64,000 nt of DNA from T1Sed10-7 sp040904745 (GTDB lineage: Bacteria > Actinomycetota > Nitriliruptoria > Nitriliruptorales > Nitriliruptoraceae): NCBI GenBank assembly GCA_040904745.1, contig JBBDSW010000183.1, forward strand, positions 1 to 64,000, in the 5' to 3' direction. The notes beneath the pieces are model-generated. The model made no database searches and had not been told where the DNA came from. It saw only the letters and a program-made list of their open reading frames with translations. Position numbers and translations under genes: made by a program. Position 1 is the stretch's first letter, and each line of letters opens with the position of its first letter. Below, in pieces: positions 18,169-26,933 of the stretch.

Positions 18169-19249
18169 CGACCCCCGCGACGTCGGGAGCCACTTCCTCG
18201 GCCGCAAGGGTCAGCGCGGCTTCACCCAGCATCCGCGCCGTCTCCGAGTAGCCGGGATCGCCGCCACGCACGCGGGTCACGACGCGGCTGCCGGCTGCCT
18301 CTCCGAGGAAGGTGACCGCGAAATGCGAGCGAGCCCGGGTCTCCTCGTCCGGCCCCTGCCCGGGGTCGGGAAGCAGCCGCTCGAGCAGGGCCCGCGTCGG
18401 CGCCACGCGTGAGAGCGCGGCCGCGAGCCCGGTGGCGCCGACCCCCGCGATCGCGGTCGAAAGCCGGCTGACCTGGGCGAAGTGGCCGTAGCGGAACGCC
18501 GTGCCGTATCCGTCCAGCACCTGGGCTGAGCGCAGCACGATCTTCGGATCGACCGTCGGCAGGGGCACCGCCCAAGACCCGAGATCCGGCACGCGGTGGA
18601 TCCGGGCAGGCAGCGCTGCCACGGGACGCTGTGCGGCGGCTCCCGCACGATCGGGCCGTGATGCCCGGGGCGTGCGATCCGCCAGCGCGCCGAGCGCGGT
18701 GAGCGCCGTGCCTCCGCTCATCCGGCCATGGGCGGAGACGTAGGCGCGCACGGTCATCGGAGCACCATCGGGGAGGAGTCCGACGGTGAACCGGACGCCG
18801 AGATCGTGCGGGACCGACTCGAACCCGCAGCAGGTCACGAGCTTGACGCCTGCCCGGACAGCGTCGGCGTCGTAGCGGGAACGCAGGAGGTCGACGAAGG
18901 ACGACTCGCCGGTGATGTCGGCGTAGTGCGTCCCCCGTCGAACACAGGCCTGGGCGACCAGTTCGCCATGGTCGCGGTACGGGCCGACCGTCGTCGCCAG
19001 AACGCGGGTCCGTGCGGCCAGATCGAGGAGGCCGACGAGGTCGTGGACGTCGACGACCTCGACAGCCGGTCTCGATCCCCCGCTCCTCGGCGCGAGCTCA
19101 TCGACCATGGTCGAGAGCGCGGCATGATCGCGTCCGGCGATCGCCCATGACACACCGCCGGTCCGGCCGGCGAGATGCGCTGCGACGAGTCGGCCGGTGA
19201 ACCCGGTCGCGCCGAGGAGGACGAGGTCGTAGGGGCGCTCGGTCCCCAC
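18086..19249 (-). CDS. Saccharopine-dehydrogenase-family oxidoreductase (trans-acting enoyl-reductase-like)
   Basis: 387 residues. An N-terminal Rossmann nucleotide-binding motif, LVLLGATGFTGRLVAAHL, is followed by AGRDHA, TTVGPYRDHGELVAQAC and HYADITGESSF. This is the signature of the mycobacterial saccharopine-dehydrogenase-like group, which includes trans-acting enoyl reductases of lipid synthesis. True lysine metabolism is unlikely. GTG 19249 follows AGGAGA with 5-nt spacing. It is divergent from ilvE. Confidence 0.82.
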   Translation of the reverse strand: MGTERPYDLVLLGATGFTGRLVAAHLAGRTGGVSWAIAGRDHAALSTMVDELAPRSGGSRPAVEVVDVHDLVGLLDLAARTRVLATTVGPYRDHGELVAQACVRRGTHYADITGESSFVDLLRSRYDADAVRAGVKLVTCCGFESVPHDLGVRFTVGLLPDGAPMTVRAYVSAHGRMSGGTALTALGALADRTPRASRPDRAGAAAQRPVAALPARIHRVPDLGSWAVPLPTVDPKIVLRSAQVLDGYGTAFRYGHFAQVSRLSTAIAGVGATGLAAALSRVAPTRALLERLLPDPGQGPDEETRARSHFAVTFLGEAAGSRVVTRVRGGDPGYSETARMLGEAALTLAAEEVAPDVAGVVTPAVGLGAPYRGRLRSQGLVFEILAR

Positions 19250-19317
19250 CAGGTCTCCTGCTCGCCGTTGGTCGTCCACACCGCGCCCCACGTTACGGCC
19301 TGCTCTGCGGCCGCGGC

Positions 19318-19323
19318 TACGGT
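19318..19323 (+). promoter_or_regulatory. Putative -10 (TACGGT) of ilvE
   Basis: TACGGT lies 51 nt before the GTG start of the branched-chain aminotransferase, in the divergent intergenic region. Confidence 0.3.
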
Positions 19324-19374
19324 GTCCCGTCACCCGGCCCGCACCCGCCCCGGGAGCGTACGAAGGAGCGTGTC

Positions 19375-20397
19375 GTGAGCAGCCTGCCCGCCCCTGCGGC
19401 GACGCCCGCCTTCGGGACCGTTCCGGCACCGACCATGGTCGTCTCTGAGGTGGTCGATGGGTCCTTCTCGGAGCCGCACGCGCAGGCGACCGGAGCCCTG
19501 TCCATCCATCCGTTCGCGCACGCGCTGCACTACGGGAGCACCTGCTTCGAGGGGCTCAAGGCACATCGCGGCGTCGACGGGATCGTGCGGCTCTTCCGCC
19601 CCGACAGGCACGTGGCGCGGATGCAACGGACCGCGAGCCTGCTGCACCTGCCGGTACCGCCCGCGGAGTTGTTGCTGCGAGCGATCCGTCACGCGGTCGC
19701 GGCGAACCTCGAGGTGGTACCGCCCGCTCCTGGTGCGTTGTACGTGCGACCGTTGCTCCTCGGGACCGATCCGAACATCGGTGCGGCCGCGTCACCCTCT
19801 AGCGGTGCGTTGCTGGTCGTGCTCGCTTCGCCGGTCGGGGACTACTTCGCCGGCGGAGATCGCAGCCTGACGTTGCTCGTCGAGACCGAGTTGCCCCGTA
19901 CGACGCCGCAGTTCGGTGAGGCCAAGGCGGGGGCCAACTACGTGATGGCGCTGGGCGTGACACGACAGGCGCGCTCGGTGCACGGTGCAGATCAGGTCCT
20001 GTTCGCGCCGGGGGGGGACGTGCAGGAGACCGGTGCCGCCAACTTCCTCCTCCTCGACCAGGAGCGTGTCGTCACGCGGCAACTCGACGGCTCGTTCCTC
20101 CATGGGGTGACCCGTGATTCGGTGCTGACGATCGCCGCCGATCAGGGGATGGTCGTGGAGGAACGCCCGCTGCACGTCACCGAGTTGCTGGACTGGACGG
20201 GCGAGGCGGCGCTCGCCGGGACCGCGGCGGTGCTCGCAGGGGTCGGCACGCTCGTGCGCGACGGGACGAGGTCCACCATCGGGGATGGCGGGATGGGTCC
20301 GGTCACCCGCCGTCTGCGCTCCTCCCTGCTCGCGATCCAGCGGGCTGAGGCCGAGGACGTGCACGCCTGGACCGTGCCGGTGACCGCGGCTGGATGA
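19375..20397 (+). CDS. ilvE: Branched-chain-amino-acid aminotransferase (fold-type IV)
   Basis: PLP enzyme that transfers the amino group between glutamate and the keto acids of Leu, Ile and Val. The 340-aa protein has HYGSTCFEGLKA near the N-terminus, RPLLLGTDPNIG, the Schiff-base Lys184 in GEAKAGANY, the phosphate-binding region QETGAANFLLL and a late GTAAVLAGVG. Its length suits the IlvE type rather than the shorter D-amino-acid transaminase or ADC lyase. AAGGAGC precedes GTG 19375. Confidence 0.9.
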   Translation: MSSLPAPAATPAFGTVPAPTMVVSEVVDGSFSEPHAQATGALSIHPFAHALHYGSTCFEGLKAHRGVDGIVRLFRPDRHVARMQRTASLLHLPVPPAELLLRAIRHAVAANLEVVPPAPGALYVRPLLLGTDPNIGAAASPSSGALLVVLASPVGDYFAGGDRSLTLLVETELPRTTPQFGEAKAGANYVMALGVTRQARSVHGADQVLFAPGGDVQETGAANFLLLDQERVVTRQLDGSFLHGVTRDSVLTIAADQGMVVEERPLHVTELLDWTGEAALAGTAAVLAGVGTLVRDGTRSTIGDGGMGPVTRRLRSSLLAIQRAEAEDVHAWTVPVTAAG

Positions 20398-20401
20398 GCC
20401 G

Positions 20402-20860
20402 TCAACCCTCGTAGAGCCGTCGGGCTTCGGTGGAGAGTTCCGTGGCCGGGCCGTCGACGACCGTGGTGATGCCGCCGCGGTCGAACAGTTCCTGCACCGA
20501 CAGGCGCCAGCCCGACTCGCCCATGAGCTCCGCGCGCTGACGTCCACCGATCGCGAAGACGAGCCGTCCGAGCCCCGCGTTCGCGTGCCCGACGGCACAC
20601 ATCGGGCAGTGCTCGCAGGAGGTGTAGACGGTCGCGCGTGCGCGGTCATCGGCGTCGAGGTGCTGACCAGCCCAACGGGCCAGCTTCAACTCCGGGTGAG
20701 CGGCCACGTCGCGATCGGTGTTGACCGTGTTGCGTTCCTCGCGGAGCACCTCACCGTCACCGCTGACGAGCAGCGCACCGAAGGGACGGTCACCGGCCGC
20801 GCGTGCTTCGCCGGCCAACTCCAGCGCGCGGCGCAGGTGGGTCAGATCGCCGGGGGTCAC
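20402..20860 (-). CDS. Nucleoside/nucleobase deaminase-fold protein
   Basis: 152-aa zinc-dependent deaminase of the cytidine/guanine/tRNA-adenosine deaminase superfamily. The zinc and catalytic site appears as H55-P-E57 and C85-P-M-C88 (SCEHCPMCAVG). The usual forms are HAE and PCxxC, so both motifs carry substitutions next to the key residues but keep the ligands and the catalytic Glu. Its GTG start overlaps the stop of the upstream SDR gene, so they are one operon. The substrate is unknown. Confidence 0.78.
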   Translation of the reverse strand: MTPGDLTHLRRALELAGEARAAGDRPFGALLVSGDGEVLREERNTVNTDRDVAAHPELKLARWAGQHLDADDRARATVYTSCEHCPMCAVGHANAGLGRLVFAIGGRQRAELMGESGWRLSVQELFDRGGITTVVDGPATELSTEARRLYEG

Positions 20861-21804
20861 GGTGTCATACCCGATCCGTAGGAGACGGCGGTCAGCTCCT
20901 CGGAAGCGTGCCACAACTCGGCCGCCAGCGCGTCGTCCTCAGCCCGTGCCGACCGGGATGCCGGGGCCGGGTAGCCACGGAGCTCCAAGGGGCCGTCGGG
21001 GCCCCAGTAGGAAGCGCCAGGCAGTGCCGGTGCGGTCGCCGCGTACAGCTGTGGCAGTACACCGCGGGCCACCGGCTGGGCGAACACGGTGTTCCCGAGC
21101 AGCGTGGTCGCCCCGGCGACGAGCCCACTGACTCCCCCTTGCATCGTCGGCCCCGTGCTCTGGAGCGAGGTATCGGCGTAGCCCGGGTGCGCGGCGACCG
21201 CCGTGAGCGTGGACCCGGCGGCATCGGCGCGGCGTTGCAGTTCGAGGACGTGGAGCAGGTTCGCCAGCTTGGAGTTCGCGTACGCCACCCAGCGGCGGTA
21301 GCGGGTGCGGTCGAGGTGCAGATCGTCGACGTCGAGACGGGCCATGCGATGGTTGAGCGATGACACGACGACCACGCGCGGTTCCTCGGCAGCGAGGAGC
21401 AGGGGCAGGATGCGGCCGATCAGTGCGAAGTGACCGAGATGGTTCACGCCCATCTGGAGCTCGAAGCCGTCCACCGTGCGCTGCAGCGGCGGCGCCATGA
21501 TCCCGGCGTTCGCGATGCAGGTGTCGAGACGATCGTGACGTTCGGCCAGGGCGTCCGCGGCCCGTGCGATGCTCGAGAGGTCGGCGAGGTCGACGAGGAG
21601 GTGTTCCATCGAGGCGGCCGGAACCCGGTGATGGATGCGGTCCATCACCGCCGCCGTCCGTTCCGTCGATCGCGTTGCCAGGATCACGTGCGCTCCGCGG
21701 GTGGCCAGAGCGACGGCGCTCGCCTCGCCGAGCCCGGACGTCGCGCCCGTCACCAGCATCGTCCGCCCGTGCAGATCGGGCAGATCTTCGGCGGTCCAGG
21801 GCAC
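20857..21804 (-). CDS. SDR oxidoreductase, retinol-dehydrogenase/WWOX-like
   Basis: 315 residues, longer than the classical SDR. Motifs: TGATSGLGEASA cofactor loop, ATRSTERTAA, NAGIMAPP, VNHLGHFAL, VSSLNH with the catalytic Ser and YANSK as catalytic Tyr/Lys, then HPGYADT. This pattern is seen in actinobacterial enzymes acting on lipophilic alcohols. GTG 21804 has GGAGG 6 nt upstream. It is coupled to the deaminase gene by a 4-nt overlap. Confidence 0.85.
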   Translation of the reverse strand: MPWTAEDLPDLHGRTMLVTGATSGLGEASAVALATRGAHVILATRSTERTAAVMDRIHHRVPAASMEHLLVDLADLSSIARAADALAERHDRLDTCIANAGIMAPPLQRTVDGFELQMGVNHLGHFALIGRILPLLLAAEEPRVVVVSSLNHRMARLDVDDLHLDRTRYRRWVAYANSKLANLLHVLELQRRADAAGSTLTAVAAHPGYADTSLQSTGPTMQGGVSGLVAGATTLLGNTVFAQPVARGVLPQLYAATAPALPGASYWGPDGPLELRGYPAPASRSARAEDDALAAELWHASEELTAVSYGSGMTP

Positions 21805-21839
21805 CGGGTGCCTCCTCGTGGGGGTAGCACCGCACACGA

Positions 21840-21845
21840 TACGGT
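21840..21845 (+). promoter_or_regulatory. Putative -10 (TACGGT) of the PlsC-like gene
   Basis: TACGGT lies 26 nt before GTG 21872, just beyond the divergent SDR start. Confidence 0.35.
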
Positions 21846-21871
21846 CCCGGGATCGACGAAGGTGAGCGAGG

Positions 21872-22636
21872 GTGAACCCCGTCTACGCAGGTGTGACCGG
21901 TGCGTTCGTGTCATCGTTCGTGCTGTTGCGCTGGGACGTCCGGATCCAGGGCCACCAGTACCTCCCGCGGGAGGGTCCGGCGGTACTCGCCACCAACCAC
22001 GTCAGCTACCTCGACTTCGTCTTCGCTGGGTACGGCGCCCGGCAGCGCGGGCGCCAGGTTCGCTTCGTCGCCAAGCGTGAGGTGTTCGACCATCGCCTCA
22101 CCGGCCCCCTGATGCGCGGGATGGGACACATCCCCGTCGATCGCGGTGCTGACACCTCGAAGGTGTTCGATCAGGTCTCTGGCGCGCTCTCGGGCGGCGA
22201 GGTCGTCGGCATGTTCCCGGAGGGGACCATCTCCACCTCGTTCGTCCCGCTCGCCGGACGGCCGGGTGCGGCACGCATGGCCGTCGAGAACGAGGTCCCG
22301 CTGATCCCCGGCGTCGTGTGGGGCAGCCAACGGATCTTCACCAAGGGCCGGAAGGCCACGGCGGCTCGCGGCACAGCCGTCACGGTGGCCTTCGGTCCCC
22401 CGATCGCTCACGCGCCCTCCGATGATCCCTACGAGGTACACGCCCGGCTCATGGTCGCGATCGGCGATCTCGTGGACGCGGCGCAACGGACCTATCCGCA
22501 ACGTCCTGCGGACGCCGCGGACGCGTGGTGGCTCCCCGCCCACCTGGGTGGCAGCGCGCCGACGCCGGAGCAAGCGGCAGTGACCGCGCAGGCCGAGGCC
22601 GATGAGCGGCGACGTCGCGGCTCATCGGCAGGGTGA
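21872..22636 (+). CDS. PlsC-like 1-acylglycerol-3-phosphate acyltransferase
   Basis: Membrane-associated acyltransferase for phospholipid synthesis, 254 aa. The catalytic N42-H43-x4-D48 motif is in TNHVSYLDF, motif II around RFVAKREVF, motif III FPEGTIS and motif IV VPLIPGVVWG. A single N-terminal hydrophobic segment anchors it. The C-terminal ~40 residues are low-complexity. Its stop overlaps the TrmH start (GTGA). Confidence 0.88.
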   Translation: MNPVYAGVTGAFVSSFVLLRWDVRIQGHQYLPREGPAVLATNHVSYLDFVFAGYGARQRGRQVRFVAKREVFDHRLTGPLMRGMGHIPVDRGADTSKVFDQVSGALSGGEVVGMFPEGTISTSFVPLAGRPGAARMAVENEVPLIPGVVWGSQRIFTKGRKATAARGTAVTVAFGPPIAHAPSDDPYEVHARLMVAIGDLVDAAQRTYPQRPADAADAWWLPAHLGGSAPTPEQAAVTAQAEADERRRRGSSAG

Positions 22637-23463
22637 GCATGACCGGTGTGCGGCGTGGGGGCGGTGAGCTGATCCGGGTCCTCGACCCGGAGGATCCCCG
22701 ACTCGGGGACTACGCCGCCCTGACGGACGCCGCGTTGCGCAAGCGGTATGAGCACGAGCAGGGCGTGCTGATCGCCGAGGGCCCGACCCCGGTGCGGGCA
22801 CTGGTCACCTCGTCGTACCCCGTGCGCTCCCTGCTGATCGCCGAGCGCCGCCTCTCCTCGCTGTCGGACGTCCTCGCCCGCACCGCGGCACCGGTCTACG
22901 TCGTGCCACAGGACGTGCTGGAGGCTCTCGTCCGCTTCCGACTCCATCAGGGTGTCCTGGGTTGCGGTCTACGACGTCCGCCGCCGGCCATCGATGATCT
23001 CCTGACTTCGGCCCGTACGATCGCGGTGCTCGAGGGGCTGGGTGACCACGAGAACCTCGGCACGTTGTTCCGTTCGGCTCGGGCACTCGGGGTGGATGCC
23101 GTGATCCTCGGGCCCGGGTGCGCGGACCCCCTCTACCGTCGCAGCGTCCGGGTGTCGATGGGGCACGTCCTCCACGTCCCGCATGCACGCTGCGACGACG
23201 CCGTCGGGTTGCTCGAGATGCTCCACGGCGCGGGCTTCACGACCCTCGCGCTGACACCGGACCCGTCCGCACGACCGATCGAGACCGTCACGCGAGCCCG
23301 GGGGGCGCGTGTGGCGCTCCTGCTCGGCGCCGAGGGTCCCGGGCTCGGCACTGCCACGCTCGAGGGGGCACACCAGCGGGTACGCATCCCGATGGCCGAA
23401 GGGGTCGACTCGATCAACGTGGCCGCGGCCGGCGCCGTGGCCTTCCAGGCGGTACGTGCCTGA
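22633..23463 (+). CDS. SpoU/TrmH-family RNA 2'-O-methyltransferase
   Basis: SPOUT methyltransferase acting on rRNA or tRNA ribose. The 276-aa protein has an N-terminal substrate-binding domain (RKRYEHEQGVLIAEGPTPV). The SPOUT core follows with ENLGTLFRSARALGVDAV (motif 1), LLLGAEGPGL (motif 2) and the C-terminal knot RIPMAEGVDSINVAAAGAV (motif 3). Start GTG 22633 overlaps the PlsC stop; ATG 22639 is an alternative. Confidence 0.9.
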   Translation: MSMTGVRRGGGELIRVLDPEDPRLGDYAALTDAALRKRYEHEQGVLIAEGPTPVRALVTSSYPVRSLLIAERRLSSLSDVLARTAAPVYVVPQDVLEALVRFRLHQGVLGCGLRRPPPAIDDLLTSARTIAVLEGLGDHENLGTLFRSARALGVDAVILGPGCADPLYRRSVRVSMGHVLHVPHARCDDAVGLLEMLHGAGFTTLALTPDPSARPIETVTRARGARVALLLGAEGPGLGTATLEGAHQRVRIPMAEGVDSINVAAAGAVAFQAVRA

Positions 23464-23480
23464 AGGGTCCCCATTGCTGA

Positions 23481-24989
23481 TCAGTCCTCGAGGTCGAGCA
23501 GGTCGTGGACGGTGCGCTGCCCGCCGTCCGTGGTGAGGTACACCTCGAGGGCGCGAGCGACGAGATCCGCCCGGAGTTCAGCGCGGTGGGCACCCTGCTC
23601 GAAGGACAGCACCAGCAGGCCGGGTCGGGCGTCCGGCTCCAGCTTCCAGGTCCCGTCGAACGCGGGATGGCGGTTGCGGAACCGCAGGAGCGCCAGCAGG
23701 CGTCGGACGACGGGACGCTCCAGTGCACGGCTCAACTCCTCCGGCTGGTAGCGATGGCGGTTGATGTCGCGCCCGACCCCGGAGGCGTGCAGGAGTTGCA
23801 GGTCGTTGTGTCCGGCGAGCAGACCGACGTAGTAGATCTGCGGCACGCCCGGGAGGAAGACCTGGATCGCCCGAGCGAGGAGGTAGGCGTCCTCGTCCGC
23901 TCCGAGCGCGTCGAAGAAGGTGCAGTTGACCTGGTAGAGGTCGACGTTGGAGGCCGCGGCACCGGTGGCCAGGCAGGAGGCCCCGTGGCTGCGTTCATGG
24001 ATGCCCTCGACCAGGTCGTCGATCTCGGTGGCATCGAGGAGGCCGAGGTTGTGGACGTCGGTGGTATCCGGACCGACGTCGATGACGCCGATGCCGTCAT
24101 GGGTGTCCAGGACGGTGACCGCGTTGTGTGGCCGGATCTCGCACCAGCGGCGGAGCCGGTCCGTCGTACCCGTGGCGAGCGCGTGGAGCACCAGCGGTGG
24201 CAGGGCGAAGTCGTAGACGTAGTCCACCCGTGCGGCGATGGTGAGCTGGTCCTTCCAGTAGCTGTGGATCTCGACCAGGACCTCCATCCCGCGCTTCCGA
24301 GCACGGGCGCTCAGGTCGTCGATGAACGCGAAGGTGTCCTCGGTCATGAACGACGAGGTCCCCGGTGTCTTGATGGCGTACCCGACGGCATCGAGACGGA
24401 CCGCGCGGATCCCGTGATCGCCGAAGCGGTCCAGGATCGAGTCGAGATAGGCGATGCCCTCCGGGCCCCGGACGTCGATGTCGATCTGGGCCGGCGTGAA
24501 GGTCGTCCACAGGATCCTCTTCGTGCGGTCCCCGAGTTGGAACGGGGTGAGCGGCAGTCCGGGGCGTGGCCGGTACAGCCGGGTCAAGAGGGCCTCGTTG
24601 GCTCCATCGGGGAACACCGCGTCCAGGGTCAGGAAGAGGCCGGCATGCGGCGATGCCTGCCCCTGGGCCAGGAGGTCCTGGAACTGCGGGGACTCCGCCG
24701 AGATGTGGTTGACGATCAGATCCGCCATGACCGGGCGGCTCTCGGCGATCGACTCGATGTCCGCCCAGGTGCCCACGCGCCCATCGACCGCGCGATGGTC
24801 GACCGGGTCGAACCCGGCGTCGGCCCCGTCGATGGGATCGAAGAACGGCAGGATGTGCACCCCGCCGAACGCGCCGGCGAGCGGACCGTCGAGGAGCGAT
24901 CTGAGGCCGGGGAGATCCGTGGCGAGTCGATCGGCGTAGGCGATGAGCTGGGCCTGGTTGCGCACGCCGTCGCCTGTCCGTGGGAGCAC
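23481..24989 (-). CDS. GH13_18 sucrose-phosphorylase-family enzyme
   Basis: Retaining glycoside phosphorylase, 502 aa, expected to split sucrose or a related glucoside with phosphate to glucose-1-phosphate. The barrel has the nucleophile D200 in VRLDAVGYA, the acid/base E240 in VEIHSYW and the stabilising D298 in DTHDGIG. KTPGTSSFM after the nucleophile is typical of the family. Specificity within GH13_18 (sucrose, sucrose-6-phosphate, glucosylglycerol or glucosylglycerate) cannot be fixed by eye. No sugar transporter or regulator is adjacent. Confidence 0.88.
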   Translation of the reverse strand: MLPRTGDGVRNQAQLIAYADRLATDLPGLRSLLDGPLAGAFGGVHILPFFDPIDGADAGFDPVDHRAVDGRVGTWADIESIAESRPVMADLIVNHISAESPQFQDLLAQGQASPHAGLFLTLDAVFPDGANEALLTRLYRPRPGLPLTPFQLGDRTKRILWTTFTPAQIDIDVRGPEGIAYLDSILDRFGDHGIRAVRLDAVGYAIKTPGTSSFMTEDTFAFIDDLSARARKRGMEVLVEIHSYWKDQLTIAARVDYVYDFALPPLVLHALATGTTDRLRRWCEIRPHNAVTVLDTHDGIGVIDVGPDTTDVHNLGLLDATEIDDLVEGIHERSHGASCLATGAAASNVDLYQVNCTFFDALGADEDAYLLARAIQVFLPGVPQIYYVGLLAGHNDLQLLHASGVGRDINRHRYQPEELSRALERPVVRRLLALLRFRNRHPAFDGTWKLEPDARPGLLVLSFEQGAHRAELRADLVARALEVYLTTDGGQRTVHDLLDLED

Positions 24990-25039
24990 CGTTGTCTTGC
25001 GGTGAGGATAGGTGCGACGGCTGCCTGCCTCTGCGGCCC

Positions 25040-25045
25040 TAGCCT
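25040..25045 (+). promoter_or_regulatory. Putative -10 (TAGCCT) of the thioesterase gene
   Basis: TAGCCT lies 37 nt before ATG 25083, with a GGAGG ribosome site between. Confidence 0.35.
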
Positions 25046-25082
25046 CACCTTGGTCGGTACGGCGTCATCCTCGGAGGTCGCG

Positions 25083-25487
25083 ATGTCCACCTCGCTCGCG
25101 GTGCGGTTCCACGAGTTGGATCCGTACGGGCACGTCAACCACGCCGTCTACCTCACCTACCTCGAGGTCGCACGGGTCGAGCGGCTCGAGCGTCGTGGCA
25201 TCTCGCTGCTCGGGTTGGCCGAGCGCACGGGTGTCCAGTTGGTGGTCGCCGAGGTGACGGCGCGGTACCTCGCGCCCGCCGTGGCTGGCGACCGGCTCGA
25301 GGTCACCTGCCTACTGGCGGAGCGCCGCCGGGCGTCCGCCCGGTTCCACCAGGAGATCCGACGCAACGGCGACCTGCTCCTCGAGGCCGCGGTCCGCACT
25401 GCGACCCTCGACCGGCACGGCCGGCCGTGTGCGATGCCTGGTGAGCTCGTCGCGGCCCTCGTCGTTGACACGGACGGGGACGGCTAG
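25083..25487 (+). CDS. Hot-dog-fold acyl-CoA thioesterase (4HBT family)
   Basis: 134-aa thioesterase that hydrolyses acyl-CoA. It has the family start RFHELDPYGHVNHAVYLTYLE, whose Asp13 is the catalytic residue of the 4-hydroxybenzoyl-CoA thioesterase/YbgC group. The middle strand region TARYLAPAVAGDRLEV follows. The natural acyl chain is unknown. ATG 25083 follows GGAGG with 7-nt spacing. Confidence 0.88.
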   Translation: MSTSLAVRFHELDPYGHVNHAVYLTYLEVARVERLERRGISLLGLAERTGVQLVVAEVTARYLAPAVAGDRLEVTCLLAERRRASARFHQEIRRNGDLLLEAAVRTATLDRHGRPCAMPGELVAALVVDTDGDG

Positions 25488-25550
25488 CGAGCCCGGGCCG
25501 GACCGGTGGCCTCCCGACCGTCCTGCTCCCGTGGCAGGATGGCGGACGAC

Positions 25551-25556
25551 TACCGT
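25551..25556 (+). promoter_or_regulatory. Putative -10 (TACCGT) of the SDR gene
   Basis: TACCGT lies 29 nt before ATG 25586 and is followed by a purine-rich leader. Confidence 0.35.
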
Positions 25557-25585
25557 CCGGCCGGGGCTGAGCGGGGGAGTGCCGG

Positions 25586-26380
25586 ATGGAGTGGACGGGA
25601 TCACGGGTCGTGGTCACCGGTGCAGCCGCCGGCATCGGTGCGGCGATCGCCCGGGCGTGCGCCGGGGCGGGCGCGGCGGCCGTGCTGGTCGCCGATCTCG
25701 ACGGCGACGGGGCGAGCTGCGTTGCCGCCTCGCTGCAGGAACGCGGTATCCGCGCGCTCGCGCGCGTGGTCGATGTGGCAGATCCGGCGGCGGTCACCGG
25801 GATGGTCGCGCAGGCCGAGGAGGTGTTCGGCGGCGTCGACGTGATGGTCTCCAACGCCGGCATCGGCACCGGGGACGGCGTCGACGCGTCGTTGGACACC
25901 TGGCAGCGGAGCTACGAGGTCAACGTCCTGGCGCACGTGCACGCGGCGCGAGCAGCCCTCCCCGGGATGCTCGCACGCGGGCGTGGCGCCTTCGTCCACA
26001 CCGCTTCGGCGGCGGGCTTGCTGACGCTGGCCGGTGATGCTCCGTACACGGTGACCAAGCACGCGGCGGTGGGGTTCGCCGAGTGGTTGGCCGTCACCTA
26101 CGGCGGACACGGGATCCAGGTCTCCGCGCTCTGCCCACAGGGGGTGGACACGGACCTGCTGCGTGCTGCCGATGCCGGGCTGGCCGGGCGCGCCGTGCGC
26201 GCTGCCGGCCCCGTCCTGAGCCCGACGGCGGTGGCCGCAGCGGTGGTCGAGGGGGTGGAGGCAGGGCGGTTCCTGATCCTGCCTCACCCGGAGGTGGCCG
26301 ATCACGTCCGTGCCAAGGCGTCGGACGTCGATCGGTGGATCACGGCGATGCAGCGCCTGTCCGGCGAGCTCGAGAGCTGA
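25586..26380 (+). CDS. SDR-family oxidoreductase
   Basis: Classical SDR of 264 aa: TGAAAGIGAAIA cofactor loop, ADLDGDGA after strand 2 (Asp suggests NAD preference), SNAGIG, the catalytic Ser in TASAAGLL, and YTVTKHA as the Tyr-Lys pair. CPQGVDTD follows, typical of actinobacterial SDRs. The substrate is unknown. It stands alone between a thioesterase on the same strand and a convergent hypothetical gene. Confidence 0.87.
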   Translation: MEWTGSRVVVTGAAAGIGAAIARACAGAGAAAVLVADLDGDGASCVAASLQERGIRALARVVDVADPAAVTGMVAQAEEVFGGVDVMVSNAGIGTGDGVDASLDTWQRSYEVNVLAHVHAARAALPGMLARGRGAFVHTASAAGLLTLAGDAPYTVTKHAAVGFAEWLAVTYGGHGIQVSALCPQGVDTDLLRAADAGLAGRAVRAAGPVLSPTAVAAAVVEGVEAGRFLILPHPEVADHVRAKASDVDRWITAMQRLSGELES

Positions 26381-26394
26381 AGCGCTCCCGGTGG

Positions 26395-26763
26395 TCACCG
26401 CCGGTGTCCATCGGTGTCTCCGGACGTCGCTGGGTGGTCGAGGAGTTCGACCAGCCGCTGGTGGAGCGGCAGGCTCTCCAACCAACCTTCTGGGGCACGC
26501 CGGTCCCCTTCGAGCGCCCGGTAGAGGGGGTGGCGTTGCTGCCGCAGCCAGGCCAGCGCGGCGAACTGATGATCGGTGCTCAGATCCTTCGGGTCGACCA
26601 CGCGCCCGCGGGCACCGTCGCGTAGGTAGCCGTCCCAGGCATGCCGCAGGACCCACGTCTCCGGGTCGTCGACGAGTGCGCGGAGGCGTGCGTGCTGCTC
26701 CGGTGTCGGCTGTGCCGGCACCGTACGTCGACGCCCGCCCGTGACGGTTCTGCTGTAACTCAT
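26395..26763 (-). CDS. Hypothetical protein
   Basis: 122 residues beginning MSYSRTVTGG and rich in Arg, His and Trp (ETWVLRHAWDGYLRD, HQFAALAWLRQQRHPLY, LHQRLVELLDHP). It looks soluble and helical, with no membrane segment and no recognised family. ATG 26763 is the sensible start because upstream codons in the frame are basic shadow sequence. Confidence 0.5.
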   Translation of the reverse strand: MSYSRTVTGGRRRTVPAQPTPEQHARLRALVDDPETWVLRHAWDGYLRDGARGRVVDPKDLSTDHQFAALAWLRQQRHPLYRALEGDRRAPEGWLESLPLHQRLVELLDHPATSGDTDGHRR

Positions 26764-26829
26764 GATCGGCCTCGGCTCCGGTCGGCGCCGTTCGGACGCT
26801 ACCGCGTGCGCGTCGTTCCGGTGGCGGCC

Positions 26830-26835
26830 TAGCCT
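26830..26835 (+). promoter_or_regulatory. Putative -10 (TAGCCT) upstream of the aldo-keto reductase
   Basis: TAGCCT lies 98 nt before GTG 26934. The long leader makes this weaker than the other sites. Confidence 0.25.
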
Positions 26836-26933
26836 CGGAAGCGATGAGGACGTGCGACGACGGCCACGGAACCGCACGCCCGTTCTGATCCACAGACCCT
26901 GTCCAGTGACCACGCGACCACCAGGAGCACACC

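Noticed and set aside
23505..25082. Plus-strand frame extending the thioesterase upstream by more than 500 codons
   Set aside because: The extension is antisense to sucrose phosphorylase; a GGAGG and the family N-terminus mark the real start at 25083.
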